From contig OY855908.1 in NCBI GenBank assembly GCA_963693305.1, positions 24,330,493-24,394,492 of the forward strand: a DNA stretch of 64,000 bases, given 5' to 3'. Below the pieces are notes generated by a model, which was not told the origin of the DNA, did no database searches, and saw only the letters and a list, made by a program, of their open reading frames with translations. Below, piece by piece: positions 27,001 through 36,900 of the stretch (position 1 is the stretch's first letter; each line of letters starts with the position of its first letter). The DNA comes from Meandrina meandrites (lineage: Eukaryota; Cnidaria; Anthozoa; Scleractinia; Meandrinidae). The position numbers were made by a program, and so were the translations under genes.

Positions 27001-30000
27001 AGAGAAGCCGCTCTTCCGTGTACTGCACTGCACGAATCGGCGGAGCGTAGAACAAGAATGAGTTGGATACGAGATCAGGATCATCTGTCACGAGTTTTGG
27101 AAGAAGAGCTTAAATGCCCTGTGTGCCTGGAAGAATACGTGGAGCCGAAAACTCTGAGTTGTTCTCACACGGTCTGCAAACAGTGTTTGAGAAACATTGC
27201 GCAACATACCGCCTGGAACGTACGAAATCCGTATCAATCTTACGTGCGGTGCCCCACCTGCCGCTACAACACTGAGATCGATTTTCCGGGGGGGATCGAC
27301 AAGCTGCCAACAAGTTACATCGTGACCACTCTGATATCGGGAAAGGGCAGAACAAAAGAGGTCAAGCAGGTAGAGGACCGTCTGAATAAGAGCAAACAGG
27401 CTTTACGAGTCAGACAGGAATTGTTGACTAAAATCATGGACATTTCAGAAAGCCTTGGACACCGAAGACAACAACTTGAAGGCGACATTCGGCAAACTGC
27501 TGAGAGGATAGTGCAGATGGTAAGAACAAGTGAGGAAGAACTCATACAGGAAGTTAATTTGGCTGTGGCCAGACAGCAGCGAGAATTGAGACAACAACGG
27601 GAAGTGAACCAAAATTTGATTGCTCATGCCAATGAAATAATCAAAAGTATCGAGGAACAGATCAGTGCTCTTCCTACAAGGAAACTCATTGAGGAGAAGC
27701 CTTCTATTTTGTCTCAGCTTAGAGACATTGACACTATAGGACTGGCACTGAAAGTACCGGAAGTAGATTCCATTGTATTTGTTCCAAACCTGAGCATTAA
27801 TGAAAGTGAACACCTTACAAAGCTAGGAAAACTTGTGGTCGGCAGCGAACAAGACCCTGATTGTTCTGCTATCAGCTCCACTGTGTCAGATTACTCAAAA
27901 GATGAACTAGAAACCAGTGTTTTTGGAATGGCTGGCAGTGACGAGGGTGAATTTATTCTCCCATGGGGTGTGGCCATACGTGATGATGGCTGTATTGCTG
28001 TGGCTGATCATGCAAACAGTCGTATCCAAGTGTTTGATCATCAAGGCATCTTTCTTCATGTTTTGACCAGCCATGAATCAGAGAGGGTTCAACTTCCTAC
28101 TGGAATTGTTTTTGATCTTGATCATAACCTTGTCACTTTTGACGACGAAAGTCACTTGGTAAAGGTATTGGACTCTGGAGGCCGGCTCATCAGGACCATG
28201 GGTAGCGAGACTGAACTTGGTGACAAGGTGGAAGGAATATCGATTGATAGCGAGGGACGCATAATCGTCACAGACTCGTCAAATGAACGTGTGCTGGTTT
28301 TCCATCACAGTGGGCATTTATGTCTTGAATTCGGAGCCGATGGAAAAAAGAAGCTTGGGAGGCCATCATCTGCAGTGTTTCATCAGGGCCGCTTTATTGT
28401 CTCTGACACATTCAATCACTGCCTCAAGGTGTATAATCGTCATGGTGTTTTCCTTCAACAGATTGGAAGACCTGGAAAAGAGCCTGGGCAATTCGTACAA
28501 CCAAGAGGACTGACTGTGGATTTGGCAGGTAACATACTGGTGTGCGATTCTGGAAACTGTCGTGTTCAGATCCTTGACTTTGATGGAAACTTTATAAGAA
28601 GCTTTGGTCGCTTTGGGAGTGAAGTTGGCAACTTCTGTTTGCCATACTCCATCACAGTTGGAAAGCAGGGGGAGGTAGTTGTGTCTGACTGCAACAACCA
28701 CCGCATCCAGATTTTCAGATTCCCACCCCTACATGCAAATGCCGAGCAAGGTGACTGGAAATGTGAATAACTGTTGGCCACAGCAGGCCGGCTATAGTGT
28801 ATCCCAACAAGCGTTTTCATTACTATTTGTAGCTTTTGACTCAGTGCTTTCAATTAGACCCGGCCCCCCGCTGGAGCTCCGGTGGGTATTTTGAGGTGAA
28901 TCACTTGCTAAAACTCATGCAGCTTCCCGACTCAGTGCTTTCAATTAGACCCGGCCCCCCGCTGGAGCTCCGGTGGGTATTTTGATGTGAATCACTTGCT
29001 AAAACTCATGCAGCTTCCTAGCTATAAAGGTGAAGTGTTTTAGAGCTTCTTATATTGCTCTCTGGTGGTTGCTGCACAAGGAGAGACACCTACTTATAAA
29101 ATCTTATTGAAAGCACTGTGACTAAAAGTCAAAAGAAAGTAGACAGTAGAAAGTAGCTAGGGGAGTACTTGTAACTATTGAGGTCATTTGTTTTTAAGAT
29201 ATGGTTGACACTAGTTGTAATTTCAAACGCTGTTAAGATCCTGAGCCCCGTACTTTCCAATGTTTTCAGGCAAGAAGAAAGAGCAGCAGGGAACTACATT
29301 ATTAATAAAACAATAGCCGTTATACATACATTATTATCAATACTTGAACTTCTAATCAGAGTGATACAATTCTGATCCAAATTAACTGTTAATTTGCATT
29401 TTAATCAAGGTGATGGAAGTGATTAACAGTTGATAGTCACCCAATTACAAAGATAACCTGAAGAATTCTGAAGACCCCCTTTATTTATTATTTCCTTTAT
29501 TATTTCATCAAGACTGTGCCACTATTCAATTTGAAAATAATAATAATAATAATTGTGTTCCAAAATATCCTCAATGGCTAGCACTTAGCCTTTTTCCAAT
29601 TATTTCTCAACTGGACAGCATGCATTCCTGTTACAGAAGCAATGTGGCTCACCCTCTTCATTTGATTGCTATGGCCATTTAGTACTACAGTTACCAAGTA
29701 TTATATAATTAATAAAGAGCCAAGTATTATAATTAATACACATGCATCATTTCAAGCAGTGTTTCAGTCTATTCTATTGGGAGGACTGTGGTATCATACC
29801 TTTTGCTGTACTTTTTCGGCAAACTCCTCTGACTTCTTCTTCAGCATTTCATACTTATTTTTCTAAAAACAGTGAATAAGTGGTGAATGTAGTATAAAGT
29901 AATAATAATAATAATAATGAATGGATGTGTATTTCATTACAGAGGGTGGTAAAGGGGGGTATTGATGAAAAAAATAACATTGGCATTTCACGCTTCATAG

Positions 30001-33000
30001 AAAATAAAATAGAACATTCTGGAAAATCGTTTCACATTTCATGGGCAATAAAAAGGGCCGATCATGGGTCACGAAAATACCCTTTACCACCCTCATTAAA
30101 GTGGCTCAACACTGAGCTACACAGGTGCATTTTGTGTTAAAGGCACATTTTAAGCAACATTATGAAAAAAAAAACCAGTTTTATTGACATTCCAAGAAAT
30201 GTCTTTTTTTTTGGTCAATCACTAGGCTATGCAAAAAGAATAAGGAGCATGCTCTTTTTTTTCAACTTTGATATTTCCATATTTCCTTGTTAGCAGTGGT
30301 AAAATAACTGTTTTAAAAAACACAAAACAACTTTTTAAGACATGTTTCGGCATGACTCAATGCCGTCTTCAGTTTATTGAGAATTTAAAATCTAGGGCTA
30401 TATTTATACCCAAGCTACAAATACAAAAATAGAAATGTATACAAAGTAAAATTACAAACGACTTTACCGTTTATCTTTTGTTATTGTAATTTTACTTTGT
30501 ATACATTTCTATTTTTGTATTTGTAGCTTGGGTATAAATATAGCCCTAGATTTTAAATTCTCAATAAAATGAAGAGGCCCTGCCAGGGTAAATTCCGACA
30601 GGCGACATGGGCCAAAAAGTGGCGACAGCGCCCAAACGAAATAGCGACAAACGACTGACAAAGACGAATGTTGTCGCTAAATTTCCGACAGCGTTGTGAA
30701 GCCTTGACAAAACGCCGACACGAGACACTTTAAAATTCCGACAAGCGACCTGGGATCCCCCCCTGGCAGGGCCTCAATGAAGATGGCATGAGTCATGCCG
30801 AAACATGTCTAAAACAAGTTGTTTCATGTTTTTTAAAACAGTTATTTTAACTTTGATAGTATGCGACAAAATTTGGCATTTTTTGAGGACTTTAAATTTT
30901 TTGAGCTTTTTTATTATACCTTTTTTGAGCTGTGCCTTCATGTTAACGTTAAATATTCTTTAGATTATTAGGTATTTTTATATTGAATGAATACTGTAAG
31001 TTTTGCTAGTTTAAAAAACTTAGATACATAAATACAACAGTTTGTAAGATTTTATTTTTTTGTTTGATAATTTCTTGTTACTTGTGTGCTTGAAAATAAA
31101 CAATGAAATTACTTGAATTTTTGGAAGGAAATGTGCACTCTTATTGACAGCTAAATGATAACAATTTTGTAATAAAATGTGGATGTATGTGTTAATTATC
31201 TATTGGCTAAAACAATTTATCAATGTTACCTTTTCTTTTGTGGTAGCAAGTCTCTGTTCCAAAAGCTCAAGCTTTTCTTTTAAAACTTTGTGTTCTGCAG
31301 AATTAATAAATGTACATGTATATACTCAAACATTGAAATCCATTTGGTGCAAGAATAACTTATGCACTGGTATTTGCCCATAAACATTATCTGTTAAATG
31401 AAGTGAACATGTTTAAGAGAGACGTTCTTGGAAAACTGTAAGCTTCAGAGTGCACATGTCCAAAGACATGTACATGGTCAAGATCGAGTATGTTACAGTG
31501 CGATGCGCCTTACTGTGGCCACCCAACAAACTTTTTTACAAGTTAGCCAATAAGGTTGCACGATTATGATTGATGGCCACGCCACCTTACAAAGTTTCAA
31601 AAATATAATTTACGCACAAACAGGAAATGTTTACAGTCAAAACAACTCAGGCGTTCCTATCAAGGGTGAATGAACGATTCATTATTCCATTCTTGAAGTG
31701 AGTATTTCAATATTCAAATGACGACTCGATTCAAAACAAAAATGTTGATTTCTTGATGCTTGGCTTCGCTCAAAATATCCCTAATTTGAATAAAAAAAAA
31801 ACTGGGTGAACAACATTTTTTCCACTTTCTCTTCCGCCAGCAGTATTTTTGTGCCTATTTAGTGCACTAAAACCTCCTGCCTCTTTTTTCGTGTTATGAC
31901 AGGATTGAAAAAAAGTGACTGATGAACAAAATGATGAGAAAACACTGTGTGTGACATTTGACGGTTGACCAGTTGCAGTCGAAATTATGCAAATTTTGGC
32001 CAAATTCCCACACACCCGTCGCATAAAGCCAGACAACAATCAAATCAACATTCCAGATTTGAATCGAGTCGCCTTTTGAACAATGAAATATTCACTTCAA
32101 GAATGGAATACCGAAGCAAAAATTGCCATAAATGAATACGTTTCCCTGATGATGACTTTTAATCTTTTCATCAACCCTGATGATGACTTTTACTCGAAAA
32201 CGTTCGGTTTTACATTTTAACTTATATAAATAATAGCCTTTGAACTTTTAAAGAATACGTTTCCCGTTTGTGCGTAAATTATATTTTTGAAACTTTGCAA
32301 GGAGGTGATCTGTGATCTGTGACCTAATAGATCTAATGTCTTACTGGTGCAGAGAGTTTCAGCTAAGTCATCAATGCCTGTCTCCAGCTCCTCAATCATC
32401 TGTTTGTCTCTCTTGCTTTCATTTCTTGCATTTGCTTGATGTTCTTATAAATAAATAAAAACATCAGAGGATACAATTATTGACTGACTGAAAGGACCAG
32501 ATGGGAAAATATTTTACTCATTTGGATTAATTTTGATGTTTTGAAAGGTATGATCACATAACATGTCTGTGAAAAATCCACTTCCCACAGCCACCATTGA
32601 TAACAACAATAAAATGGTAGATAATTGAAAACACTGAAAACCCCATTTCAGTGTAAACAATGGCTAACTCAGATCCAAGTTTTATAAGCCAAGTTTTTGC
32701 ATTTTAAGATCAGATCATATCCTACCAGTCTTCTCTATGTTGTCGGGTGCAGACCAGTTTTCTTTTGCCATATTTTCCAGGAAACGAGATTGCGTTTGCA
32801 ACCTTATCAACATTGTCTTTAGACTTGCAAGATGATTCTGTATCACAATGAAAAAACAAGTTCAGTTCACTCAAAAAAGGTCAAATACCGTAAATAAAAA
32901 AAAGAGTGAAAAATCCAGTCTGCATTTGTGCCTCTATCAATGTTGCAGGCGCGTGGGAGCGGGGGGCATTTACACTTAGCTGAGATTTCCTGTTAAAATG

Positions 33001-33684
33001 CCCCACCACTATTTAATTTGTGAATAGTAGAAAAAATTAACTTAACCTCAATTAAAGTTTGTTAGAAAGTCCACTAGAATGGTCAAAAGTCCCCACTTAG
33101 CACTAAGGGCAGACAACTAGAGCACCATGAACTATTGCCTAATTATTATTGTCATACAAACAAGGGCATCCAATTAGCTTGCTATATTTTTGCCCTTTTC
33201 CATTTCTCCTCCTCTACTTGTTTACCCTTACCTATTTATCTTTGTTACTTTGAAATAAAACAGAATAAAATGAAGTGAAGTGAGATCTATTGCCTCTCAG
33301 AATCGTTGTGCGGTGATTATTATGAAACAGGCATCATAATCCGAAAAATGAAACAGCTAATCGCAGGCAGGGGTACACCCTAATATTTTTGTCAAAGCGA
33401 TTCAATACCAAAGATCTTTTACCTTGTGCTTCTGTAGCTGAAGTTCATGATTTACATCCACACCATTGCAGATCTCAAGAGATTTGACTTTTTTGTTGTG
33501 ATTTGAGATATCTTGAAAAATCCTGAAGACAGCACAAAAGACGATCGAATACGAGAAATATGGCGAGAAATGTTATAGCACTAAACGCCACAAAACTATG
33601 TGCTCATATGTAAAAGCCGTAGTAAATAAGAACAAATAAAGCCGATTGCATGTACCTTTCAATGTCTTCAAGTTGGGAAGCCAT
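18043..33684 (-). CDS. Coiled-coil protein with C-terminal RWD-like domain (possible kinetochore protein)
   Basis: Exons on the minus strand, listed 5' to 3': 33684-33656, 33522-33423, 32837-32726, 32443-32345, 31294-31230, 29862-29800, 24578-24537, 23767-23583, 21229-21022, 20910-20768, 18145-18043. All borders are GT-AG, phases match, and together they give about 382 codons with stop TAA at 18043-18045. The start is the ATG in MASQLEDIER. Residues ~1-245 are heptad-rich helices (for example EELETGIDDLAETL, LEESVRELQAELEL). The last ~135 residues are globular: KLYSYLGGVNVQSVEGDSVV..., LTIKF..., then helical DVVGFVLQVKRRF and TPELVEALQRGLRIF. Coiled coil plus a small alpha/beta head is the layout of Spc24/Spc25-type kinetochore proteins; that is inference. 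The 111-base intron 21021-20911 is open in frame and could be retained. Several introns carry repeats, and one holds the RING-NHL gene. Confidence 0.65.
19493..19700. mobile_element. Short MITE
   Basis: ATAGACTGTCCGCAGCCTCT at the left pairs imperfectly with GAGGGCTGTGAACAGTCTATAT at the right; about 200 bp, non-coding, in an intron of the coiled-coil gene. Confidence 0.6.
20470..20548 (+). repeat. tRNA-like B-box fragment
   Basis: GTTCTGGGTTCGATCCTGGGAG resembles the T arm/B box of a tRNA-derived SINE. The rest of a cloverleaf is not apparent. Confidence 0.3.
22480..22680. repeat. GTTCGATT-rich low-complexity repeat
   Basis: About ten irregular, both-strand copies of TTCGAT/ATCGAA with AACTGAAC interspersed. 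No ORF and no regular period. Lies in an intron of the coiled-coil gene. Confidence 0.45.
22751..22882 (-). CDS. Possible 43-residue basic microprotein
   Basis: ATG at 22882, stop TGA at 22751-22753, followed almost at once by AAATAAAG, a good poly(A) signal. The product is very basic, starting MKRSGKRKRERSPWVKGMKK and ending VREH. Intronless and inside an intron of the same-strand coiled-coil gene. Could be a processed pseudogene of a small nuclear protein, or chance; I do not recognise it. Confidence 0.25.
   Translation of the reverse strand: MKRSGKRKRERSPWVKGMKKPGPKKANKDSIDEAKKHSNVREH
23820..23950 (-). mobile_element. tRNA-derived SINE
   Basis: Reverse strand: tRNA-like head with GGTTCGAGCCC B box, then GTGTTCTTAGGCAAGACACTTGACTCTC, the same tail as the SINE at 35490-35830. 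It lies just upstream of exon 23767-23583 of the coiled-coil gene. Confidence 0.6.
24772..25372. repeat. Direct ~45-bp repeats flanking ~510 bp
   Basis: CAAAGACAATAATCTGCAAG... at 24772 recurs as CAAAGACAATAAACTGCAAG... at 25327, each continuing into CTGACACTACGTAGAAATG. Inside, an AACATGGACAAAACCATGTG unit is duplicated near 25117 and 25152. Possibly a short non-autonomous LTR-like element or a tandem duplication. Confidence 0.4.
25945..26372. repeat. Possible TTAAGGTG-ended MITE
   Basis: CTTAAGGTGGGCGGCG at the left and TTCACCTTAAAAT at the right are short inverted ends like those of the TTAA-bounded element at 37156-40612. The match is short, so confidence is low. Confidence 0.3.
26471..26548. 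repeat. Short foldback element
   Basis: TAGCCTGC...GTCGAGTTTCACCC pairs with GGGTGAAACTCGTGCC...GCAGGCTA around a 2-bp centre. Non-coding. Confidence 0.6.
27058..28770 (+). CDS. Intronless RING-NHL protein (TRIM2/3/32/71-like)
   Basis: 570 residues from ATG 27058. Residues 20-68 form a C3HC4 RING (C20-P-V-C23, C35-S-H37, C40, C43, C65-P-T-C68), the hallmark of an E3 ubiquitin ligase. Residues ~105-215 are a coiled coil (QRELRQQREVNQNL). From ~290 to the end are about six NHL repeats (GEFILPWGVAIRDDGCIAVADH, GQFVQPRGLTVDLAGNILVC, GNFCLPYSITVGKQGEVVVSD), predicted to form a beta-propeller for RNA or protein binding. No B-box is visible between RING and coiled coil and no filamin domain. Single exon, antisense within the long intron of the coiled-coil gene; this fits the many lineage-specific TRIM-like retro/duplicate genes of cnidarians, which is inference. 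The ORF is intact. Confidence 0.9.
   Translation: MSWIRDQDHLSRVLEEELKCPVCLEEYVEPKTLSCSHTVCKQCLRNIAQHTAWNVRNPYQSYVRCPTCRYNTEIDFPGGIDKLPTSYIVTTLISGKGRTKEVKQVEDRLNKSKQALRVRQELLTKIMDISESLGHRRQQLEGDIRQTAERIVQMVRTSEEELIQEVNLAVARQQRELRQQREVNQNLIAHANEIIKSIEEQISALPTRKLIEEKPSILSQLRDIDTIGLALKVPEVDSIVFVPNLSINESEHLTKLGKLVVGSEQDPDCSAISSTVSDYSKDELETSVFGMAGSDEGEFILPWGVAIRDDGCIAVADHANSRIQVFDHQGIFLHVLTSHESERVQLPTGIVFDLDHNLVTFDDESHLVKVLDSGGRLIRTMGSETELGDKVEGISIDSEGRIIVTDSSNERVLVFHHSGHLCLEFGADGKKKLGRPSSAVFHQGRFIVSDTFNHCLKVYNRHGVFLQQIGRPGKEPGQFVQPRGLTVDLAGNILVCDSGNCRVQILDFDGNFIRSFGRFGSEVGNFCLPYSITVGKQGEVVVSDCNNHRIQIFRFPPLHANAEQGDWKCE
28838..29019. repeat. Tandem duplication of a 91-bp unit
   Basis: Copies 28838-28928 and 28929-29019 are almost identical (GACTCAGTGCTTTCAATTAG ... 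AACTCATGCAGCTTCC). A related dispersed copy is at 35150-35245. Follows the RING-NHL gene. Confidence 0.8.
30300..30849. mobile_element. Foldback element with hammerhead-like motifs and a nested MITE
   Basis: Left arm 30300-~30465 and right arm ~30483-30849 are inverted copies (TAAAATAACTG... / ...CAGTTATTTTA), with AAAATTACAA/TTGTAATTTT near the centre. The minus-strand left arm reads CTGAAGACGGCAT...ATGCCGAAACATGTC, a hammerhead-like core (CTGANGA, stem II, GAAAC). The right arm is split by a 201-bp insert. No ORF. Confidence 0.65.
30575..30775. mobile_element. Nested 201-bp MITE with target duplication
   Basis: Ends AGGCCCTGCCAGGG and CCCTGGCAGGGCCTC are inverted repeats. Flanks are AATGAAG on both sides (30568-30574 and 30776-30782). 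The interior is rich in CCGACA/GCGACA motifs. Confidence 0.8.
31582..32305. mobile_element. Inverted-repeat element, ~724 bp
   Basis: The outer ~45 bp (CCACCTTACAAAGTTTCAAA... / ...TTTGAAACTTTGCAAGGAGG) and an inner pair (CATTCTTGAAGTGAGTATTTC / GAAATATTCACTTCAAGAATG) are inverted. A CCTGATGATGACTTTTA unit is duplicated near 32145 and 32180. Non-coding. Confidence 0.7.
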
Positions 33685-33908
33685 GTCTGTTTCTGTCTGT
33701 TTTCTTTTCGTTCAAAGCTGACCGCCAAAATAAATGAGACCGCATTTTGTTGGGTCAGCGGGTTGACATTCGCCACCAGTCTTTTTGAACTTCCACTTCC
33801 AGCCCCCTTGGAAGTTTTCCTGTTTCCGATGAGTTTCCGATGGATGGTCTCTCCTCATGATGTGTGATCCAGGTATCTGATCAAAGGTCCTGTTGATCCA
33901 ACATCACT
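33685..33908. promoter_or_regulatory. Shared head-to-head promoter region
   Basis: Only 224 bp separate the start codon of the minus-strand coiled-coil gene (33684) from the plus-strand STARD3 start (33909). Transcription presumably starts both ways from this interval; no TATA box stands out. Confidence 0.5.
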
Positions 33909-36900
33909 ATGATGAGCTCGTTGGTTAGCCAGGGATCCGACGCAGAATCATTAAGCCATCGCCCTGTTTCTAACAGCAGTGATCCTGTTTTACTATCCTC
34001 GGGCACATTTCGTACGTTTTCCCCATCTCGCCGCCTGTTCTGTCTGCTTACTGCCTTCGATTTTCTAGCCACGTTATTTATATGGATTTTGTACGCGCAT
34101 GTAAGTATTTTTTTTATTGAAGCTGTTTAGATAAAGGAAACAATGGTCCGCTATGAGATGTTGCCACCTGATTATCATAATTCATGCACGAAATTCGAAT
34201 TTTTCAGTGGAAGGTAAAATGTCCAGTCATGCAGAGCGATTTATACATATAACACCGCGTTGTTTCGCGGAAATTAGATTACCGTCGGAAATATTGTACT
34301 TAACTTTTCCCGTCATGTGATATCGTCCAAGTTCAAGCATTATTAATAGTGGTTCTTTGGAATTCGCTTGGCTCCTTTAAAACTTTTAGGTTTGTTTTCT
34401 ATAATTTCTAAGACATATTTATAACCTCTCGATTTCTCGGGTGAGATCACATGATCACCGTTGTTAGGGTGGGGGTGGGGGTGGGGGCAGCTTTTTATAT
34501 ATACAGTCCGACCTCTATTAAGCGGCCACTTATTAAGCGGCCACCCTCCATTAAGCAGCCACTTTCCAAAGTCCCGATTTAATTGTGAGTAAACTGCTGT
34601 AGTTGATACCTCTATTCAACGGCCACCTCTATTAAGCGGCCGCGGCCACCTTTTTGCTGTCGCAAGTGTATTCTTTATGTGGTTTTTTACCTCCATTAAG
34701 CGGCTAGTAAATTATCTTTCCAAGCGATATGGTGACAGATGATATAAGGTGATAACTGATAACAACAAGAAAACACGAACTGCAGGCCTAAGAAGCTTGT
34801 CAACGATGTTTTGCATATTTTTCTGTACATTATCAACCCGAAGAAATACTGTACACTTCAACTACGTGCCCTCTGTGTTAGAGCTAGAATTATGTATGGG
34901 CTGGAAATGCACTTGATGTTTTGTTAGAATGAATTTTGGATTTATCTTCATATATGTTCACGTTTTAAAAGCATTTTGCTATGCAAAGTCAATAAAATCA
35001 TGTTAACTGCCATCCCTATCCAATTTATATTGCACCTCTATTAATTAAGTGGCCACTTTTCAAAGTCCCGAGGATGGCTGCTTAATAGAGGTCAGACTAT
35101 AGTTTGCTGTTCAACTCTTTTTTGAGAATTATGCTAAGGCATGTAGAAGGGAGCTGGCACCCGGCACCCGTCAGAGCACCAGTGGGTGTTTTGAGGTGAA
35201 TCACCAGCTATAACTCATGCAGCTCCCTATGAAGGTCGTGTGTGCAGCTTCTTATATTGCTCTCTGATGGGTACTCTACAATAGCAGCCACCTAGGGTAA
35301 AATCTTTTTAAAAGTACTGAGGAAGCCATTTTTAGATTAAATCCAATGAGACATAAGATATAAAGTAAGCTCCTGTTGTCTGGAATTCTACATCAATTTG
35401 GCTTATCTTGAACTGAAGCTTGTTTTTCTTTGATACTCTTGTCCTTTCCATTCAACATGGGGGCCTTCTTTTCTTTTGTACGGAGTATAGCACTGAAGTG
35501 GGAGGTGCGGTGGACTAATGGTTAGTCTGCTATTCTTCAGATTGAGCAGACTGTGTGGGTTTGAGTCTTGGCTGGGGTACTGTATTGTGTTCTTGGGCAA
35601 GACACCTTATTCTCATATAGTGCCTCTCTTCAACCAGGTGTATAAATTATTGAATGGGTACTAGTGAATTTACTGCTGGGGGTAACCCTGTGATGGACTA
35701 GCATCCCATCCAGGGGGCAGGGGTAGAATACTCCTAGTTAATTCATGCTAAGGAACCTGGATAGGCTCAAGCCTGATGGGCCACTTGGCTTGTAGCACTA
35801 AAGTGCTTCTCCCTTTGCCCTTTCTGGTTGAGTTGTTAACTCGCCATCTATCCTGTGTAGAGGGAATGCTCCCTTGAAGCTCCTCCTCTTTAGCTTGGTT
35901 TTGAGTTGTGGAGTTACCCTGGGAGAGGGAGTGGGGACTCCCAGATAAATAGGACAGGGATTCTTGCCTGAAACTTTGAATTAAAGGAAACCAATCTGGG
36001 TGTGACTCACGCTTTTGTAAAACCCTAAAAGATACTTTTTCCATTCCTGGTTGATGAAAACTGCCAACACAGTATGACGACAATTTTTTATTTCTTCACT
36101 TGCAACCCTCAACGAGACCTTGTCGGCTAAAAATTATTGGTGTTTTGTCCAGAATACCCTAAGTGAGAACAACATCTGTAATTTTCACTCCCTAAGCGAG
36201 ATGGCGAGCATCCCCATCCCATTCATATGGTAAACCCCTCCCCTGGGGGAATTACCATCTCCTAAACCTGATATCACCAGTTGATGTTTGACTCAATATC
36301 TAGGACTTAGATTACTGAACAGCAGTGACAATGAGACAATGAGAATGAGAGGTTTAATTAGTCACTTATGCCCATGACCAGTAGAATTACCTTGTTCCAT
36401 GTCCGTTTGTTGTACCCTTGACCGTGAGACCAAATCTGTGATGATTAGGGGTCCCCATCTGCCCGGCACCCAGTGGATGGGTCATGCAGGCCAGCCAGCC
36501 AGACAGAACTCAGTTCCTTTCATACTGATGGGCAATAATAATTATTGTTATCACAATCAGACTCAGATAAGGAGTATCAGACATCTTTTTACTAAAATCG
36601 GATGACAAGTAGTCAGAACTTGAATGCCCCCCCCCCCCCCCCCTCATAGTAGTAGGTGCTGGTAGGCATAGGTCAGTGACAGACAGACAGACAGACAGAC
36701 AGACATGTAGAAAAACAGATGGACCGACAAACCAGACAGACAGTTGACAAAAAGACTCGCAAAGAAACACACAATCTAACAGTCAGGCAGACAGGCAAAA
36801 AACAGGCAGGCAGACAAGTTTAACATTGAACTGGCAATAACTAATTAATCTTCTTACTAGTTAATAATACTACTGACAATATCAGAGCTGAAGTCAGGGT

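Noticed and set aside
36677..36815. CRISPR-like array of short repeats
   Set aside because: It is a simple ACAG microsatellite with drifting units and no spacers.
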